DNA from: Scytonema sp035967975
GTDB taxonomy: Bacteria; Cyanobacteriota; Cyanobacteriia; Cyanobacteriales; Nostocaceae
Direction: 5' to 3'
Assembly: GCA_035967975.1 (NCBI GenBank)
Contig: JAWQFQ010000020.1
Location: 8,547 to 72,546, forward strand
Length of the DNA stretch: 64,000 nt
This document shows, one piece after another, positions 44,778 to 52,474 of the stretch (the first letter of the stretch is position 1; every line of letters starts with the position of its first letter). The translations under genes were made by a program, and so were the position numbers. The notes beneath the pieces were generated by a model. That model did no database searches. It worked only from the letters and a program-made list of their open reading frames with translations, and was not told where the DNA came from.

Positions 44778-45454
44778 AGCCAACAAAGAGGAAATGCACT
44801 TGCTCTTTGAGAGTTCTGTTCTGCCGAATTTTTCATCGACCAATTAATAATTAGATGAAAGACCCAGCTGAGAAAGCACACACAAATTGTATGGCATAAA
44901 AGAACTCAAGCAAGCAGCTTGAGTTGCACTTCCTCTAAACATAGCTAATTGCTAACAGCTAATTGCTAATGGTTTTTTAATAGTTTAAAAGTCCTCACGA
45001 GAATTTTACATTTCATTTAGAACAGCAATACTTTGTACGGGAAGAAATTGAAATGAGTGATTTGGCTAGAATCCATAAGCTATAGCGTATAGCGTTTCCC
45101 AGTCTACTGCGATACCAATTTATCTGTGTTCATCTGCGTAGCCTGCGATAAGGCTGACGCCAACATCTGCGGTTAATTTTTTCTTGCTGTACCTCATTAT
45201 AATAGGAATCGCTATATCAGTTCTTGGCTGAAAGCTGACCACTCAAAGTATATAGCAGTCTTAAATTAAGTTATGAAAATTGCGAGACTGCTCCAAAGGC
45301 GGTTCTTGCAGATACCATATTTCTTATTTTTCACGCGGATTACTTTATTTTTAACTCTTCCGGTAGAATAGCGATTGAACTTGTGGTAGAAGAGTTATCT
45401 AATCTTATCTGGTAATTTATTTATGATGATACTTATAGATTGAGAAATTTAACT
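44778..45454. other. Intergenic region with MITE-A copy
   Basis: It contains a CTAATTGCTAA short repeat near 44945, an interrupted MITE-A (45027-45252) and a TATATAGCA...GAAAATTGCGAGA module (45248-45330) shared with 17747. No gene. Confidence 0.55.
45027..45252. repeat. MITE-A element, copy 2, interrupted (226 bp)
   Basis: The left end, AATACTTTGTACGGGAAGAA, and the right end, CCACTCAAAGTATA, match the ends of the 92-bp copy at 60816. About 130 bases in the middle (45092-45216, containing TCTGCGTAGCCTGCGATAAG) are absent from the short copy, so a second element seems to have inserted into it. Confidence 0.7.
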
Positions 45455-45724
45455 ATGAACATTATTGCATGGATCATTTTGGGTCTCATCGCTGGAGCAA
45501 TTGCTAAGGCAATATATCCTGGTCGTCAAGGTGGTGGAATTCTAGCAACAATGATTTTAGGTATCATTGGTGCCTTTGTCGGAGGTAGTATAGTTAGTTT
45601 ATTGGAAACAGGAACGCTACAAATTACTGCAGCTACTTTGAGTATTCCCGGTCTAATTGTTGCTATCATTGGTGCAATGATTGCTATTTTTATATGGGGT
45701 TTAGTAACTCGTAACGCAGCTTAA
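45455..45724 (+). CDS. GlsB/YeaQ/YmgE-family stress membrane protein
   Basis: An 89-residue protein with three hydrophobic helices and the family opening MNIIAWIILGLIAGAIAK plus YPGRQGGGILATMILGIIGA. Members are transglycosylase-associated or general-stress membrane proteins of unclear mechanism. ATG 45455 is chosen; the frame extends 15 bases upstream to TTG 45440, which lacks a ribosome binding site. It is the first gene of the stress island and is followed by the TIGR02587/8 pair on the same strand. Confidence 0.9.
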   Translation: MNIIAWIILGLIAGAIAKAIYPGRQGGGILATMILGIIGAFVGGSIVSLLETGTLQITAATLSIPGLIVAIIGAMIAIFIWGLVTRNAA

Positions 45725-45772
45725 TTTTAGAATAAAATTATGGTTAAAGCGAGTTTATTAGAAACTAGTTCT

Positions 45773-45832
45773 GATTGCTAATTGCTAATTGCTAATTGCT
45801 AACTGTTAGTAATTAGCAATTATTTACTATAA
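45773..45832. repeat. CTAATTG short array
   Basis: Four units of CTAATTG, then AGTAATTAGCAATTA, an inverted return. It lies between the stress protein and the TIGR02587 gene. Confidence 0.75.
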
Positions 45833-45840
45833 TTTTACAT

Positions 45841-46743
45841 ATGAACAGAGGAAGAACCCGTGGAAAAAGTCAGTGGGCAAGTGAGATTAACGATCTCATC
45901 AGGGGAGCTTCAGGGGGTTTTCTGTTTGGTATTCCCCTACTTTACACAATGGAGGTTTGGTGGATTGGATCGCGTGCTACACCACAAATGGTGATGCTGA
46001 CTCTAGTCATATTATTTTTAGTAGTATTATTACTTAACCGAACAGAAGGTTTTCGCCTTCGCCGCAGCTATCCCAACTCGCCACCATATGATGCTTTCAC
46101 AGATACAGTAGAAGCTATGGCGATTGGACTGTTTTGTTCAGCTTTTATGTTGGTATTATTAAGAGAAGTCACGCTGGAAACTCACCTAAAAGAAGGTTTA
46201 GGCAAGATTGTCTTTGAAAGTGTACCATTTACTTTAGGTGTGACTTTAGCTAATCAGTTTCTAGGAGATACTCATCATTCTGCTGAACCACAAGAACGAA
46301 CGGGCGGTCAAGCAAGTAGAGAAACCAATAAGACATCAGATAAATTATCTGCGACTCTTGCTGATATTGGCGCGACTTTAATTGGCGCAACTGTCATTGC
46401 GTTTAACATTGCACCCACAGGCGAGATTCCCATGCTATCAGCAGCTGTTTCGCCACCGTGGCTATTAGCAATTATCGCCTCATCGTTACTGATTTCTTAT
46501 GGTATTGTCTTTGAAGCAGGGTTTTCTAATCAGCAAAAACGCAGACAGCAACGAGGAATTTTCCAAAAACCATTGAGTGAAACGATAATGTCTTACTTGG
46601 TGTCACTAGTAGCCGCTGCATTTATGTTGTGGTTCTTTCAGCAACTCTCTTTTAACGACCCTTGGACGTTGTGGTTGGAGCATACCCTCTTACTTGGCTT
46701 ACCAGGAGCGATTGGGGGTGCAGCAGGAAGATTAGCCGTATGA
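45841..46743 (+). CDS. TIGR02587-type integral membrane protein
   Basis: A 300-residue protein with about seven membrane helices, beginning with a basic MNRGRTRGKSQWASEINDL and RGASGGFLFGIPLLYTMEVW. The order and size match the uncharacterised TIGR02587 membrane family, which is commonly followed, as here, by a TIGR02588 gene. The name is recalled from the family pattern. The downstream gene starts within its stop codon (ATGA overlap), showing translational coupling. Its role is unknown; location in a stress island is the only hint. Confidence 0.8.
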   Translation: MNRGRTRGKSQWASEINDLIRGASGGFLFGIPLLYTMEVWWIGSRATPQMVMLTLVILFLVVLLLNRTEGFRLRRSYPNSPPYDAFTDTVEAMAIGLFCSAFMLVLLREVTLETHLKEGLGKIVFESVPFTLGVTLANQFLGDTHHSAEPQERTGGQASRETNKTSDKLSATLADIGATLIGATVIAFNIAPTGEIPMLSAAVSPPWLLAIIASSLLISYGIVFEAGFSNQQKRRQQRGIFQKPLSETIMSYLVSLVAAAFMLWFFQQLSFNDPWTLWLEHTLLLGLPGAIGGAAGRLAV

Positions 46744-47153
46744 CCGAAATAAACAATCAACACGAACAACATCGCCCAAAGCGTAACTTTGCTGAGAAGG
46801 TAAGTTTTGGGATCGCATCACTTATTTTAGCAATAGTTATTACATTAGTAATTTATACTTGGTTGAACGATAAGCAGCAGCCTCCTATCCTTTCTATCAG
46901 AAATAATCAAGCTATTAGAGAAGTTGATGGAAAATTTTATATTCCCTTTGAAATTGTTAATACTGGAGGAGAAACCGCAGAGTCAGTTCAAGTGAAAGCT
47001 GAATTACGGATTAACGATAACGTTATAGAAACAGGTGATATACAGATTGATTTTTTGTCAAGTGGCGAAAAGGAACAAGGGGCTTTTATATTCAGCCGTA
47101 ATCCCCAACAAGGTCAGTTGACTATCAGAGTTTCAAGTTATAGATTGCCTTAA
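46740..47153 (+). CDS. TIGR02588-type membrane-anchored protein
   Basis: A 137-residue protein with one N-terminal helix (about 25-45, FGIASLILAIVITLVIYTWL) and a beta-rich exported part (REVDGKFYIPFEIVNTGGET, GEKEQGAFIFSRNPQQGQLT) that looks like an immunoglobulin-type domain. It overlaps the preceding membrane gene by four bases, so the two products probably form a complex. ATG 46740 is chosen over the longer upstream frame. No enzymatic motif is present. Confidence 0.82.
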   Translation: MTEINNQHEQHRPKRNFAEKVSFGIASLILAIVITLVIYTWLNDKQQPPILSIRNNQAIREVDGKFYIPFEIVNTGGETAESVQVKAELRINDNVIETGDIQIDFLSSGEKEQGAFIFSRNPQQGQLTIRVSSYRLP

Positions 47154-47173
47154 TAAATTAAAGTTATGGCATA

Positions 47174-47206
47174 GAAACCCGATATCTTGGAGATACCGGG
47201 TTTCTC
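47174..47206. repeat. 33-bp double-palindrome repeat (copy 8)
   Basis: AGAAACCCGATATCT-TGG-AGATACCGGGTTTCT. It is between convergent genes and may stop transcription from both sides. Confidence 0.8.
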
Positions 47207-47244
47207 AATAACTGTTTCAAAAATATTTGACTAATGACTATGAA

Positions 47245-48012
47245 TTAAACATTAGTTTTAGCGTTAGACAAAATACCGTTTTCATCTTCATCAAACCGTT
47301 GATGAACTGTTTCCCAAGCGGCTTGTTCAGCCTTGGATTCGTCATTTGTCTCTTTTAAAACAGTGTTATAGCGTTCAATAAAGGTGTGTTGAGCTTCGGT
47401 TGAAAGATGAGAGCGAATTTCAGGAGATAAATCATCCGGACTATTGCATGAACCAGTACATGCACGAGGTAAAGCTTGTTCTATGGTATGAACTTCTTCA
47501 CCACCAGCGCTTTGCATGAGCAAATAAAATTCTCCACCCCTATCTGCAGGAACTTCTGCCATAAGCAAGAATTCCCCTGCTTGCAAGCGAGTTTGATAGA
47601 CAGCTGCTTTGTCTTCAGGCATTCCTAACGTAGTCAAAACAGAGACTAAGCCTGCTCCTGCACTACCTGCGATCGCACCACTTGCAGCCCCTAACAACAG
47701 AGCTCCAATAGGACCGGCGGCTACAATCGGACCGACAAAAGGAATAAATAGTACACCAACACCAGTGAGCAAACTCAAGAAAGAACCGAACAAAGAACCG
47801 AAGATTGCTCCTGTTCTCAAACCCCCTAAGATAACGTCTTTCTTGGTAATAAAGCCTGTAATTCGAGTTTCTGACTGAAAGTTTCTACCCATTACCGAGA
47901 TATGATCTCTGGAGACACCCCGATCTAGTAAACGTCGAATCACATCATCAACTTGTTTTTGCTCTTTAAAAACAGCTGATACGGTACGTTCTGCTCTGTA
48001 TGCTTCAGCCAC
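47245..48012 (-). CDS. General-stress membrane protein with C-terminal ChaB domain
   Basis: A 255-residue fusion. The N-terminus (RTVSAVFKEQKQVDDVIRRL followed by LDRGVSRDHISVMGRNFQ) is like the flavinylation-free general stress 17M/DUF1269 leader. A Gly/Ala-rich pair of membrane segments follows (about 60-125). The last 75 residues (LPRACTGSCNSPDDLSPEIR and HTFIERYNTVL) match ChaB, the putative cation-transport regulator domain. It starts at GTG 48012, with AGGAG 8 bases upstream. It lies next to dps on the same strand (72 bases), a likely stress operon. Confidence 0.85.
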   Translation of the reverse strand: MAEAYRAERTVSAVFKEQKQVDDVIRRLLDRGVSRDHISVMGRNFQSETRITGFITKKDVILGGLRTGAIFGSLFGSFLSLLTGVGVLFIPFVGPIVAAGPIGALLLGAASGAIAGSAGAGLVSVLTTLGMPEDKAAVYQTRLQAGEFLLMAEVPADRGGEFYLLMQSAGGEEVHTIEQALPRACTGSCNSPDDLSPEIRSHLSTEAQHTFIERYNTVLKETNDESKAEQAAWETVHQRFDEDENGILSNAKTNV

Positions 48013-48084
48013 GTAAATACTCCTTTGTCTCGCTTTTTCAATCTTGAAGAATGGGGAGTAAAACTCTCCCCACTCCCCTTATAG

Positions 48085-48624
48085 TTATACACCTACAGGA
48101 GTTTTAGTTCCTGCTGATTGATTAGAGCCGTCTGGATGAAGAGACTGTCCTTCAATAAAGGAGCGCAGCATCCAAGCCATTTCCTCATGCTCTTCCATTA
48201 ATCCAGTGAGAAAGTCAGCTGTACCTTCATCATGGAATTTCTCACTGCACTGGTCTATATGCTCCCGTAAATTACGAATGATCTGCTCGTGGTCGTTAAC
48301 TAGTCGAGCCACCATCTCAGTTGCAAGAGGTACGTTACCATCCTCTTCTTTGAGAGTTGCATGGCTCAAAAATCCTTGCATTGTACCAACTGGATATCCA
48401 CCCAAAGTACGAACTCGTTCAGCCATAGCATCAATATTTACAGTCAGCTTTTCGTAATGCTCTTCCCAAAGCTCGTGGAGTGTGCGGAATTGAGGTCCAA
48501 CGACATCCCAATGAAACTTCTTAGTTTTCACCAACAGCAGATAAGCGTCTGACAAATCTTTATTCAACAGACTAATAACTCCTTGACGCTGTTCTTCTGT
48601 CAATCCAATGTTTATACCACGCAT
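48085..48624 (-). CDS. dps: Dps-family ferritin-like DNA-protection protein
   Basis: A 179-residue ferritin-like protein that stores iron and detoxifies peroxide. The ferroxidase ligands sit in KTKKFHWDVVGPQF and LHELWEEHYEKLTVNIDAMA, with ERVRTLGGYPVGTMQGFL downstream. ATG 48624 is preferred over the longer frame from 48666, whose added residues are unlike the family. The C-terminal tail is Ser/Thr-rich. It is upstream of the ChaB-domain gene on the same strand, and the pair may be co-transcribed. Confidence 0.93.
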   Translation of the reverse strand: MRGINIGLTEEQRQGVISLLNKDLSDAYLLLVKTKKFHWDVVGPQFRTLHELWEEHYEKLTVNIDAMAERVRTLGGYPVGTMQGFLSHATLKEEDGNVPLATEMVARLVNDHEQIIRNLREHIDQCSEKFHDEGTADFLTGLMEEHEEMAWMLRSFIEGQSLHPDGSNQSAGTKTPVGV

Positions 48625-49024
48625 AACTATGAATCTCTTCGCTAACTTCTTTTCTAAGTTCACCAATTTAATTCCAAATCCTCATCAACCCAAGGAAAGA
48701 TTGTGAATTTCTAATAATATGTATTGACAATAATCTAGATAAAATTTATAATAAGGGAAAAACTAAATATAAAATCTATATTAAGTGATCTGTAAATTAT
48801 ATTTTTTACAGATAGGAATTAAATAGACACCTTGAATCAAGCGTTCAAGATGCCCATGATGCAGAGGAAATATCTATCCAATTGCTTGAATAATTGTAAG
48901 CATTCAGCTATCAGTTATGCACAACACTACGGGTGCTTGATTAGCCTTTCCTCTGGGTCTACATAACACCCGTAAAAAATATTTCGCTCGCTGTCTACTG
49001 ATGGCTAATAGCTGAACACCCACC
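48625..49024. other. Intergenic region with MITE-B copy
   Basis: AT-rich sequence upstream of dps, then a MITE-B element at 48896-49022. No gene is seen. Confidence 0.5.
48896..49022. repeat. MITE-B element, copy 2
   Basis: Begins GTAAGCATTCAGCTATCAG; near the other end TTTCGCTCGCTGTCTACTGA is followed by AATAGCTGAACACC. A TTTCGCTCGCTG block is also in the copy at 49983. Confidence 0.65.
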
Positions 49025-49387
49025 TTAGTTGTTACCTGTTACCTTATTCAGTAGATTTTTAACTTCATCTTCTACTGTGGTTGCTGCTTGAGAATTTTCA
49101 GGACGCTTCATCTTCTCTATGTCAGCAGTTCCCTGAATTTCATTTAACCCTCCCCCTTTCGTTTTCTCAATTTGTTCTTCTGCACTTAGAGGTGGTTTTG
49201 CGGATGCTTTATCAGTTTCTCTCTGAGTCTCCAACAACTGTGTGGTAGCCTCTTCTGGTTGGCTTTGATAGCTCTCAATCGCAAAAGCGGGAACAACATT
49301 CGAGAAAAACAGCAATGCACAAGTGATTGCTACCATTAAAAAACGCACTGGACGCAACACAGATAAACCAAAACCAGTTTTCTTCAT
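49025..49387 (-). CDS. Exported low-temperature-induced-like protein
   Basis: A 120-residue protein with a signal peptide (basic start, core FLMVAITCALLFFSNVVPAF, cleavage near AFA-IE) and a hydrophilic acidic mature part with GGGLNEIQGTADIEKMKRPE. The GLNE-QG pattern and overall layout recall the low-temperature-induced (Lti) proteins of Anabaena; identification is from memory and moderate. AGGAGG lies nine bases before ATG 49387. It is in the stress island and is probably periplasmic or cell-wall associated. Confidence 0.6.
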   Translation of the reverse strand: MKKTGFGLSVLRPVRFLMVAITCALLFFSNVVPAFAIESYQSQPEEATTQLLETQRETDKASAKPPLSAEEQIEKTKGGGLNEIQGTADIEKMKRPENSQAATTVEDEVKNLLNKVTGNN

Positions 49388-49982
49388 CTACAAATCCTCC
49401 TGAAAGATTAAAATATCCAAAATCTAGGTCACTCTTGACCTCTTAGGAGATAAGTCTCCCACATGGTAGACTTACCTCCTGTAAACTTTGGACACATAAT
49501 TACAACGCAATGGTTTTTTACAAAATGAGTAACTTGAGAAGAACAACCTTTTCCTGGAATATGAGAGTAAAGCTTGTCATTTGTCGCTATCATTGAAAAA
49601 CAACATAGCTATTCCTCTTTTTCCATTTTTTTTCGATTGCACTTCTAGGAAATCATAGTTAAAAGCCAGCTTAATTTCTTTTTTACATTGGAATCGTTTC
49701 TGACTGCATCAATCTTGGGAATGACATTTTTAAGTTATTAATTATTAAAAAATCAATCTCAAGATAGATACCTATTGTATATTTTTATTTGTTTAATTCG
49801 TTTCAAGAAATCATTAATATTATTAATAGCAATTTTAAACGATTTATGAGAAAATGTAGGGCTACAGAAATCATGTATCTTCTGTGAGACTGGGTTTCTT
49901 GAATCTCATGAATGATTGAGGAATGCTATAGTAAATGCCTTTAACAACATAATTCGCATACAAATTTTCTCAAGAGTAACAT

Positions 49983-50126
49983 ACAAGCGTTCAGCCATCA
50001 GCTATCAGCCGTCAGTTTGATAGAGCTATAGGAGTAGTTTAATAAGCTTATCAAAAACGCCTATAGAACGTCCGAAGATATGTTTCGCTCGCTGACTGCT
50101 GACAGTTAAAGTGCTGAACGTTTACG
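49983..50126. repeat. MITE-B element, copy 3
   Basis: ACAAGCGTTCAGCCATCAGC at one end and GCTGAACGTTTAC at the other form terminal inverted repeats; GTTTCGCTCGCTGACTGC is shared with copy 2. Confidence 0.65.
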
Positions 50127-50158
50127 AGTAACATTTCCATACAACAATAAAAACGAAG

Positions 50159-50182
50159 ACGCCCCGTAGTTTAGGGGCTTCC
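50159..50182 (-). terminator. Possible terminator hairpin past the hypothetical gene
   Basis: GACGCCCC...GGGGCTTC can pair around TAGTTTA just beyond the 3' end of the minus-strand hypothetical gene. Read on the minus strand it is followed by TTTTTAT. Confidence 0.4.
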
Positions 50183-50200
50183 TCGTCACCTTTTTCTAAA

Positions 50201-50590
50201 TTACTCACTCATGACTGAAGCCCCCTGTTGAGCTTGTTGCCAGATTTTGTGGACAAAGAACTCCGTGCGATCGCTCATTGCGGTGACAAAAACACCATCA
50301 GAATCTTTGGAACCGTCAGAGAGCCAAGAACCGTGTAGCGTCACTTCCATATACTCGTTGTCGCAAGTACACAGAGCAATAATTTCACTGTCTTCGTGTC
50401 TCACAAGAGCTTCAAGTGCCTCTACCCCTGGTAAATCAACGGGAAGCAAAAAGGAAGCAGTGCTAGGTTCAACACACAAACGTTGACCGACGCGCAGTGC
50501 TAAAATAACTCGCGATTGAACCCATTGTTCCAAAGTTTGAGCCAGAAACTCTAAGCTAAAGCTCGATTCGGTGTATGTTAATTTCAGCAT
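50201..50590 (-). CDS. Conserved-looking hypothetical protein
   Basis: A 129-residue acidic soluble protein with patterns such as LTYTESSFSLEFLAQTLEQW, RVGQRLCVEPSTASFLLPVD and HEDSEIIALCTCDNEYMEVT. No family is recognised. GGAG precedes ATG 50590 by 10 bases. The gene start overlaps the end of an HNH-like fragment by 35 bases on the same strand, which may be an ancestral neighbour relationship or the scar of a deletion. Confidence 0.6.
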   Translation of the reverse strand: MLKLTYTESSFSLEFLAQTLEQWVQSRVILALRVGQRLCVEPSTASFLLPVDLPGVEALEALVRHEDSEIIALCTCDNEYMEVTLHGSWLSDGSKDSDGVFVTAMSDRTEFFVHKIWQQAQQGASVMSE

Positions 50591-50768
50591 TCCTTATGCT
50601 CTCCTGTAATTCCAGGTTTGCTTGCACGTCTATCCAAAACTGTTCTGTTACTAACAGCACAATCGCTCGCTTGATATTTACCCAACAGAGTGGTAGATAT
50701 TTTTGGGAAAATACCACCACAGGTTTCTCTAACACTTGCATTGCGATCGTCACGGCTTGACTCCTCAT
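50556..50768 (-). pseudogene. N-terminal fragment of a cyanobacterial HNH endonuclease
   Basis: The 70-residue product begins MRSQAVTIAMQVLEKPVVVF and continues SQKYLPLCWVNIKRAIVLLV. This resembles the standard lead-in of cyanobacterial HNH proteins (FSQNYLP, RVNIKRAIVLLVTG). After LLVT the similarity ends, with no CxxC/DHI nuclease core, so this is a decayed remnant whose active domain is lost. ATG 50768 is the natural start within a longer open frame. Confidence 0.5.
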
Positions 50769-51167
50769 GAACAAACCCCCGCATTTTGTTTGGTTAAAAG
50801 CGGGGGTTGGGATTTTGACCATTTCTTTGCTTTCTGTTCTGGTCTATATCGGTACAGTTTTTTGGTACCTGTACCTCCCGCTTCCTTTATCTAGTTCTGG
50901 TGCTGCATTCAGCACATTAATGCTGGCACATCTTACATCACGATCTTCCTCTGTGTGTTGCCGTTTATTCCGGCTACCATTCCCCATAAATAAATACTCC
51001 ACTCCCATTAAGGCTGATTCCCAACTAAATCGATAGTTGACAGCACCTGAGGAAGTAGATATGGCGACGGGGTAAATGGTTATCACAGAAAATTTCACCT
51101 ATTGAACATTCCTTTAAACATACTACACTTGTATTACTATCCTGTCCATACTTTAAGGAGAAAAATC
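50769..51167. other. Intergenic region of uncertain content
   Basis: Opposite-strand frames overlap here (50767-51036 plus and 50844-51098 minus) and neither is convincing. The minus-strand one, with ALMGVEYLFMGNGSRNKRQH, looks more protein-like but is unrecognised. AAGGAG at 51155 is the ribosome binding site for the next gene. Confidence 0.35.
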
Positions 51168-51503
51168 ATGCATACGATTGCTCGCACCCCTACTACCGAT
51201 ATGGAAGTCACCAGCATCCGTTTAGAGCGAGAATTAAAAGATAAACTTAAAGACCTCGCTGGTAATCAGGGATATCAAGCTTTAATCCGAGATATTCTTT
51301 GGAATTATGTCCAGCAAAAATCAGGTGAGTGGAAGCCGCGATTTTCGCGATCTGATATTCGAGCAAGCATAGCAGCAACGGCACAACAGGAAGAACGCTG
51401 TGTACTCACAGGTCAACTCATTCAACCGAAACAACCGATGTTATTAGGACTAACAAGGAATGGCGAGATGGTGCCGTTGAGTGTCGAGAGTTTGGCTGGT
51501 TAA
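51168..51503 (+). CDS. Ribbon-helix-helix-like DNA-binding protein
   Basis: A 111-residue protein. MEVTSIRLERELKDKLKDLA, then QGYQALIRDILWNYVQQKSG is the strand-helix-helix pattern of ribbon-helix-helix regulators; the rest is a C-terminal extension rich in Gln with RCVLTGQLIQPKQPMLLGLT, which may be a small beta domain. AAGGAG seven bases before ATG 51168 fixes the start. No adjacent toxin is seen. It may regulate neighbouring genes or be an orphan antitoxin. Confidence 0.75.
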   Translation: MHTIARTPTTDMEVTSIRLERELKDKLKDLAGNQGYQALIRDILWNYVQQKSGEWKPRFSRSDIRASIAATAQQEERCVLTGQLIQPKQPMLLGLTRNGEMVPLSVESLAG

Positions 51504-52045
51504 ACTTTTGCCCAATTAGGTGCAGCCTAGTTGTTAGTTCAATGCTAGCAACTAGGCAATGGGCAATAGGCAGTAGGCAATGGGCGGTAGGCAATAGGCA
51601 AGAGGATTCTAGAGTATTAAGGTGTACCCAGCTTCGTAAAAATCAAATAGGAATCCTAGAGCTAAATCTTTATACATAGGTAATTATGATTGGTCATTAG
51701 GTTTTTTATAGAAAAAATCAATATTAAGAACATTATTAAACATAGGGGTGTAAACGCTACTCATGGGACGCTCTTAACTTTCTGTTCCCTGTTCCCTTTT
51801 TTTTGTCAAATAGAGCAGTAGTTCTAGTAATTTCCGCCTTGACAACAAAAAGTAGAAAAAAATTTAACATACAATAAAGTGTTACTTTCAGTAAGAATAA
51901 AGAGATTGTAAAGATATAAAAGAATGAGCCAGCCTTTGTTTGATTGATTGATTTGTCGGCGTAGTTGGGTAGTCGTAGTCAAAAGGTATACTTTGCGGGG
52001 GAATAAACTGAGCTTATAGGCTCATTCTGTAGGCTTTGTAGCGAT
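51504..52045. other. Intergenic region with GGCAATA array
   Basis: A heptamer-like array (51553-51601) of GGCAATGGGCAATAGGCAGT type is present. The rest is non-coding, and CGCTACTCATGGGAC near 51758 carries no obvious motif. Confidence 0.5.
51553..51601. repeat. GGCAATGGGCAATAG array
   Basis: Seven units of GGCAATG/GGCAATA/GGCAGTA. The inverse of this array type occurs at the right edge of the window. Confidence 0.85.
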
Positions 52046-52072
52046 TTGCTGTTGGTAGTTTTATTTCTGCTG

Positions 52073-52285
52073 ATGTGTACTAATTCAAGAAGAGAAAAAT
52101 GTGAAAGAAATATTACCTTTGAAGAAAAGAGCATCAGTATTAATTCGGATAGCTTTTCAGGAGATTTAGCTTCAAATCTAGAGAAATTACGGTTTATGTC
52201 TCGTTACAGGCAAGATATCCTAGGTCAGAGTGAGCAAACAAACGAGGCACATCAAAACCATAAAAATTCTGCTGGAGCATCTTAA
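52073..52285 (+). CDS. Possible small hypothetical protein upstream of the kinase
   Basis: About 70 codons from ATG 52073 (or a TTG at 52046): charged, with SFSGDLASNLEKLRFMSRYR and a Gln/Asn-rich end. It lacks a convincing ribosome binding site and is unrecognised. It could be a leader peptide of the kinase gene, or chance. Confidence 0.25.
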   Translation: MCTNSRREKCERNITFEEKSISINSDSFSGDLASNLEKLRFMSRYRQDILGQSEQTNEAHQNHKNSAGAS

Positions 52286-52474
52286 GACTTTTTTGATATT
52301 TTTTACCTAATTTAAAAGATTATTTTGTTGAAGACACCAAAAATTTAGTCAACTGAAATAGAAAGGGGCTATAACAGGTGTGAGGAAGATTTGAAAAATG
52401 TTCTTTTGATTGTTAGGGTGTTGCAGCACAAGTATAGAGGTAAATGATGTGCCAGGAGGTTGCGTACAAAGAGA

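Larger units (their letters stand above)
49388..50200. other. Intergenic region, AT-rich with MITE-B copy
   Basis: The first 600 bases are AT-rich, with no gene. A GATTGAGGAATGCTATAG region near 49914 resembles the flanks of other repeats. A MITE-B element lies at 49983-50126, and GACGCCCCGTAGTTTAGGGGCTTC near 50159 is a small hairpin just after the next gene's 3' end. Confidence 0.45.

Noticed and set aside
50767..51098. Two opposite-strand frames upstream of the ribbon-helix-helix gene
   Set aside because: They overlap; the minus-strand one looks somewhat protein-like but I could not identify it, so it is noted only in the region entry.
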